The notes under the pieces: model-generated
Databases searched by the model: none
Told to the model about the DNA's origin: nothing
Seen by the model: the letters and a program-made list of their open reading frames with translations, nothing else
Shown: positions 60,301 to 64,000 of the stretch, piece after piece
How positions within the stretch are numbered: position 1 is the first letter of the stretch
How the letters are laid out: each line of letters begins with the position of its first letter
Made by a program: the position numbers and the translations under genes
Assembly: GCF_002005305.1 (NCBI RefSeq)
Contig: NZ_CP014782.1
Location: forward strand, 2,976,001 to 3,040,000
DNA: 64,000 bases
Source: Shewanella psychrophila
GTDB taxonomy: Bacteria; Pseudomonadota; Gammaproteobacteria; Enterobacterales; Shewanellaceae
Direction: 5' to 3'

Positions 60301-60572
60301 GGTAATCCCAAAATCAAAAGCTGTGAATGAGTGACCTGATGTACAAACGTTTCCATCACTCTTTTCAGTGTGTATCTGTTACTTATCCTTGCCCTCAGTT
60401 CTCTCTGTGGTAAATGAAATGTGCTTAAATCTGTATTGCTTGTTACCTAAGTAGCATCATTTGACTAGCTTATTTGACTAATATCTAATTATGTTAATTT
60501 AGAATATGATGACATCACAAAGAGATGCAAAAACTCAGTGAGTAGAGTTGTTTACAATCAGAGAGGATTCCA

Positions 60573-61727
60573 TTGAAGACTTTAGCGCACAGCAGTAAAT
60601 TACCGCACTTAGGCACCAGCATATTTACTTATATGTCAGGGCTGGCAAATCAATACAATGCCATTAACCTCTCTCAAGGCTTTCCCGAGTTCGATGCGCC
60701 TAAACTGTTAAAGCAAGGTTTGGCCAAATACTGCGATCAAGGTTTTAATCAGTACGCCCCCTCCTCTGGACTTGCACCACTACAGACTCAAATTGCCTCC
60801 CTTATCGGGCGTAAGTATGGCGTAGATGTAAACTCAAAAGATACGGTAACCGTGACTTCGGGAGCGACCGAAGCATTGTTTGTCGCAATACAGGCCATCA
60901 CCCATCTAGGAGACGAGATAATCATCTTCGATCCGGCTTATGACTCCTATAAACCCGCCATTGAACTGGCCGGAGGCCGTGCGGTGCATATACCAATGCA
61001 GGCGCCAGATTATGCCATAAACTGGCCGTTGGTAGCCGCTGCTATCACCGATAAAACCCGCGCAATTATTATCAACACGCCCCATAACCCCAGCGCAAAA
61101 ACGTTAAAGCAAGCTGACTTCGATGAATTAAAGGCATTAGTGATCGAACATGATCTGCTGATAATAAGTGATGAGGTATATGAACATATCACCTTTGAAG
61201 GGACACCACACATCAGTGTATTGAGCGATGCTGAACTTTTTTCACGCGCTTTTGTTATCTCTAGTTTTGGCAAAACGTTCCATTGTACTGGCTGGAAGAT
61301 GGGTTACTGCGTAGCCCCCGAGACGCTGACACAAGAATTTAGGAAGATTCACCAATATATCACCTTTTCAAGCTTCACCCCTGCGCAACTGGCGTTAACA
61401 GATATGCTGGCCGAAGAGCCTGAACATATCACAGCACTCGCCCCTTTTTATCAACATAAGAGAGACGTGTTAGTTAATGCACTGCAAAATAGCCGCTTTA
61501 CGATTTTACCCAGCGAAGGCACCTATTTTTTGCTGCTAGATTACTCAGAGATCTCAGGACTAGACGACATGTCATTTTGTGAATATCTAGTCAAAGAGAT
61601 TGGCGTAGCTGCAATCCCACTCAGTGTGTTTTACCAAACAGCCCCCGGAGATAGAGTCATTCGCCTATGCTTTGCTAAAGAGGATAGAACATTGATTCAA
61701 GCCGCCGAAAAGCTAAGTGCTTTGTAG
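60573..61727 (+). CDS. Class I/II aminotransferase, methionine aminotransferase type (YbdL-like)
   Basis: A 384-residue PLP enzyme, the same length as E. coli YbdL (386), which transaminates methionine, histidine and phenylalanine in vitro. The PLP lysine is in SSFGKTFHCTGWKMGYC (about residue 232) and the phosphate- and ring-contact motifs NTPHNPSAKTL and ISDEVYEHITF are intact. The start is a TTG at 60573 with GAGAGGA six bases upstream. The next genes lie on the other strand, so it is a single-gene unit. Confidence 0.9.
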   Translation: MKTLAHSSKLPHLGTSIFTYMSGLANQYNAINLSQGFPEFDAPKLLKQGLAKYCDQGFNQYAPSSGLAPLQTQIASLIGRKYGVDVNSKDTVTVTSGATEALFVAIQAITHLGDEIIIFDPAYDSYKPAIELAGGRAVHIPMQAPDYAINWPLVAAAITDKTRAIIINTPHNPSAKTLKQADFDELKALVIEHDLLIISDEVYEHITFEGTPHISVLSDAELFSRAFVISSFGKTFHCTGWKMGYCVAPETLTQEFRKIHQYITFSSFTPAQLALTDMLAEEPEHITALAPFYQHKRDVLVNALQNSRFTILPSEGTYFLLLDYSEISGLDDMSFCEYLVKEIGVAAIPLSVFYQTAPGDRVIRLCFAKEDRTLIQAAEKLSAL

Positions 61728-61846
61728 CAAGTATTGTCCGCTACTAATATTGACTCACTTGTCAGATAACAAGTTTAAAATGCCTTTTTAGCAATGATTC
61801 ATGAACTGCTTTAATACTTGTTTAGCTTGCTAAGAACCATAGCTGC

Positions 61847-62010
61847 ATTGTTGTCTAACGCTTGTCCGTCGAGTGCCGAGCATGGATGCACCAATGTCGT
61901 GGTGGCAGGAGCCTGTGAACAACGTATATGCAAACACTTTTATTACACGGCGCGATAGTCTCTGCCGTGGCATCTTTGTCACGGACGGTCACAGCCGCGT
62001 TTACATCTGA
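61847..62010 (+). repeat. Structured dispersed repeat, copy R5 (with inner insertion)
   Basis: Starts TTGTTGTCTAACGCTTG; contains an extra ~55 bp near 61870-61920; inner hairpin CCGTGGCA - TCTT - TGTCACGG with one G-T pair (61965-61984); ends CAGCCGCGTTTACATCTGAG with the tail TATTTATCTCTTCG as in R2. It lies downstream of the aminotransferase gene in the same orientation. Confidence 0.75.
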
Positions 62011-62222
62011 GTATTTATCTCTTCGACTTTGGATGGCGGGTATTCAGTCACTCATTTGTGGACATAAATGAATTACAGTTAAAAATAAGCAAGCATTAAC
62101 AATATCTTTTAGCTTCCCAACTCATCTAAAGGAAAGTTGCTTACACAAGCTTTCATAATCAGACGTTTCGATCCAACCTAGGCTAATTGTATTAATGGTT
62201 ATTGGTGTGTCAGATAAAGAAA

Positions 62223-62244
62223 GAGCCTCGGCAACGCGAGGCTC
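62223..62244 (-). terminator. Terminator of the SDR gene
   Basis: Stem GAGCCTCG/CGAGGCTC with a 6-nt loop, followed on the minus strand by TTTCTTT, 27 bp past the SDR stop. Confidence 0.8.
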
Positions 62245-62270
62245 AATAAGAAAGTAATACCTTTAAATCA

Positions 62271-62990
62271 TTATGGCTGCTGACGAGTCGCAGCAATAAC
62301 AATCTCACGAATACAAACGCCTTGTGGCTGCTGATATGCAAACTCAACTGTGCGAGCTATGTCGTCAGCGACTAACACGCCTTCCATACTCTCTTTCCAT
62401 GCTTCGTAGCCTTCTTTGATCTCATCAGAAGTTGTGTGAGATAACAGTTCAGTTTCAACCGCCCCCGGTGCAATCGTAGTGACACGAACGTTTGAGCCTG
62501 CAACTTCTTCGCGTACATTTTCAGAGATAGCGTGTACCGCGAATTTAGTACCACAGTATGCTGCATGGTTGGGGAATGTCTTACGACCAGCAATCGAGCT
62601 AACATTAATGATAGTACCAGACTGACGCGCTTTCATTGGTGCAAGTACCGCTTGCATGCCGTTCATTAGACCAATTACGTTTACATCGAACATGGTTTTC
62701 CACTCCGATGCGCCTTGGTCAGCAAGTTCGCCGAGTAGCATCATACCCGCGTTGTTAACGATACAATCTGTTTCGCCGTAAACCTCTTCTGCTTTTGCAA
62801 TGGCGGCTTCAAAAGAGGCTTTATCAGTCACGTCTACCTTCTCACATATCGTGTTTGGTAGATTTAGTGCTTCGAGGCGATCGACACGACGAGCCAGAAG
62901 AAGCAGTGGGTGACCAGCATTACTCATGCGACGTGCGATTGCTTCACCAATACCAGAACTTGCACCTGTAATAACAACTAACTTTTTCAT
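62271..62990 (-). CDS. Short-chain dehydrogenase/reductase (SDR) oxidoreductase
   Basis: A 239-residue NAD(P)-dependent oxidoreductase. The nucleotide loop TGASSGIGEAIAR (residues 8-20), the NNAGMMLLG motif, the catalytic Ser in VSSIAGRK, and the Tyr-x-x-x-Lys in YCGTKFAVHAIS are all intact. An Arg pair after the loop (RRVDR) hints at NADP(H). The substrate is not known. GGAG lies at good spacing before the ATG. The alpha/beta hydrolase at 63237 lies upstream on the same strand, so the two could be co-regulated. Confidence 0.9.
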   Translation of the reverse strand: MKKLVVITGASSGIGEAIARRMSNAGHPLLLLARRVDRLEALNLPNTICEKVDVTDKASFEAAIAKAEEVYGETDCIVNNAGMMLLGELADQGASEWKTMFDVNVIGLMNGMQAVLAPMKARQSGTIINVSSIAGRKTFPNHAAYCGTKFAVHAISENVREEVAGSNVRVTTIAPGAVETELLSHTTSDEIKEGYEAWKESMEGVLVADDIARTVEFAYQQPQGVCIREIVIAATRQQP

Positions 62991-63236
62991 TTTTAAATCT
63001 CCAAATATTCAATTAAGAAGCAACGTGGTTTGTTGCGATGGGGGTATATTAAGAGAATACCCTTAGTTGATATATAGCCATTAAATCAAATAACTGTTTC
63101 CATACAGCAACAATTGTAAGGGCCACATTTAACGATTAAATACACTTCCAATTTCCAATAGATAAAAACGAAACAAACCAGCGTTTTACAGGCCAAAAAG
63201 AGCAACTAAACGATAGCTTTGTTCACTAAGAGCTAA

Positions 63237-64000
63237 TTAACGTAAGGTCTTTGAGAAAAAATCGTCCAACTTATCAATAGCTTGATTTACATACTTATCT
63301 TGATCATAAAGATCAAAGTGTTGAGCGCCTTCAATTTCAAAGAGTTGCACATTTTTGCCTGCTTCAGTCCCTCGTTTTACCGCAACTTCACTAAAATAAG
63401 CCGTTAATGCCTCTGTCCCCACAATCGCTAAGAATGGCGTATCACCAATGAGTTCCATGTTTTCCGATGGGTTAAATGCATAACGCGTATCCAATGACAT
63501 CGCGGCGCGAAGCGGGCTGTAGTTTTCTGCCGCGGCACCACGTTCTGGGTTGCGATAATAGTCAGCCGCTCGTACCCAAAATTCGTTCATTGATTTAGCT
63601 TTCTCTGCCGACGGAATACCATCAACTAATACAACTTCACCTGTTTCGTAATATTTTTGGCGAGCATCACTTGCCATTTTGATCTGCTGGCGGTACTGCT
63701 CAATTGGGTCACCGGTAAGCTGATCCATATATTGCGTAGCGCCGCCCATACCATAATCAGTAAAGTCGACAAAACCACTTACGGTCGCAACAGAGTCTAA
63801 ACGTGTGTCTTGTATTGCAACTTGTATGCTGTAACCAGCACCAGAACAGATACCCAGCTCTCCAACACGCTCAGGATCTACACCTGGGAAGTTACTTAGG
63901 AAGGTAATCGCATTTTTGATGTCTTCCACTTTCATTGGCGCATTTTCCATACCGCGAGGATAGCCACCACTTTCACCGTAAGTTCGGTGATCGAATGCTA
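63237..64000 (-). CDS. Alpha/beta hydrolase (partial, continues past the window)
   Basis: The frame is open from the window end to the stop at 63237; an ATG at 63950 is internal, since the codons before it read AFDHRTYGESGGYPRG, a conserved first part of the fold. The nucleophile elbow GICSGAGYS and the catalytic His in EGAQHFDLYDQ near the C-terminus are visible. These fit the YcjY/dienelactone-hydrolase-like group of small hydrolases. The substrate is unknown. The N-terminus lies outside the window. Confidence 0.85.
   Translation of the reverse strand, partial: AFDHRTYGESGGYPRGMENAPMKVEDIKNAITFLSNFPGVDPERVGELGICSGAGYSIQVAIQDTRLDSVATVSGFVDFTDYGMGGATQYMDQLTGDPIEQYRQQIKMASDARQKYYETGEVVLVDGIPSAEKAKSMNEFWVRAADYYRNPERGAAAENYSPLRAAMSLDTRYAFNPSENMELIGDTPFLAIVGTEALTAYFSEVAVKRGTEAGKNVQLFEIEGAQHFDLYDQDKYVNQAIDKLDDFFSKTLR

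Noticed and set aside
60121..60330. Short protein family CRYFCS..QV.PCKLDDG shared with a minus-strand frame at 17251-17448
   Set aside because: Both frames lie entirely over the structured repeat, start at unrelated places and have no ribosome binding site. The similarity follows from the repeat.

Overview
The window reads as chromosomal DNA from a gammaproteobacterium, most probably Shewanella or a close marine relative. I infer this from protein sequences that look Shewanella-like (XerD, DsbC, RecJ, MetK, SrmB, SdaA/SdaC, CsdA/CsdE), from conserved gene order (xerD-dsbC-recJ; tkt-epd-pgk-fba divergent from metK), and from unusually repeat-rich intergenic DNA. No rRNA, tRNA, prophage or CRISPR array was seen. 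No search was run, so the genus is an inference.

Layout. 1-9.3 kb: the 3' end of an M1 aminopeptidase, a small membrane-anchored coiled-coil protein, a phosphoribosyltransferase, a Tat-exported PhoD-type phosphatase, a CBS-domain protein, an LrgA/LrgB pair divergent from a LysR regulator, a lipoprotein cyclophilin and a DUF808 membrane protein. 9.5-14 kb: rpiA, then an AT-rich accessory stretch with a 9-copy heptamer repeat, a SnoaL-like secreted protein, a broken short-chain dehydrogenase and an intact IS4-family element. 14-18.5 kb: recJ, dsbC and xerD, with dsbC and xerD pushed about 0.9 kb apart by repeats. 18.5-27.3 kb: brnQ, trmN6, srmB and an RND efflux pair. 27.4-34.8 kb: a MITE abutting a radical SAM gene, a membrane sensor with a degenerate GGDEF domain, an orphan membrane protein, a ToxR/ToxS-like pair and a DUF481 outer-membrane protein. 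35-42.6 kb: central carbon metabolism (fba, pgk, epd, tkt) divergent from metK, which has MetJ boxes. 42.8-49.7 kb: a Bax-like glucosaminidase, two GNAT proteins, two tandem GAF/degenerate-GGDEF paralogues, a META-domain lipoprotein and small unknowns. 49.7-53.4 kb: serine use (sdaA, sdaC) with a remarkable tandem array of copied sdaA 3' ends. 54-64 kb: yjjX, a MarR-GNAT fusion, tas, a methyltransferase, csdA-csdE, a methionine aminotransferase, an SDR oxidoreductase and a truncated alpha/beta hydrolase.

The most interesting material is between genes: (1) a dispersed element of about 125 bp (five clear copies, two fragments) whose inner hairpin changes sequence between copies yet stays paired around a TCCC-type loop, which is the mark of a conserved folded structure; (2) four 181-182 bp tandem units downstream of sdaA, each holding the last ~29 sdaA codons plus its terminator; (3) two ~300-330 bp MITEs that both end just before start codons; (4) CTAG clusters with 7-bp spacing at several gene ends. 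I saw no obvious multi-gene defence or biosynthetic system.
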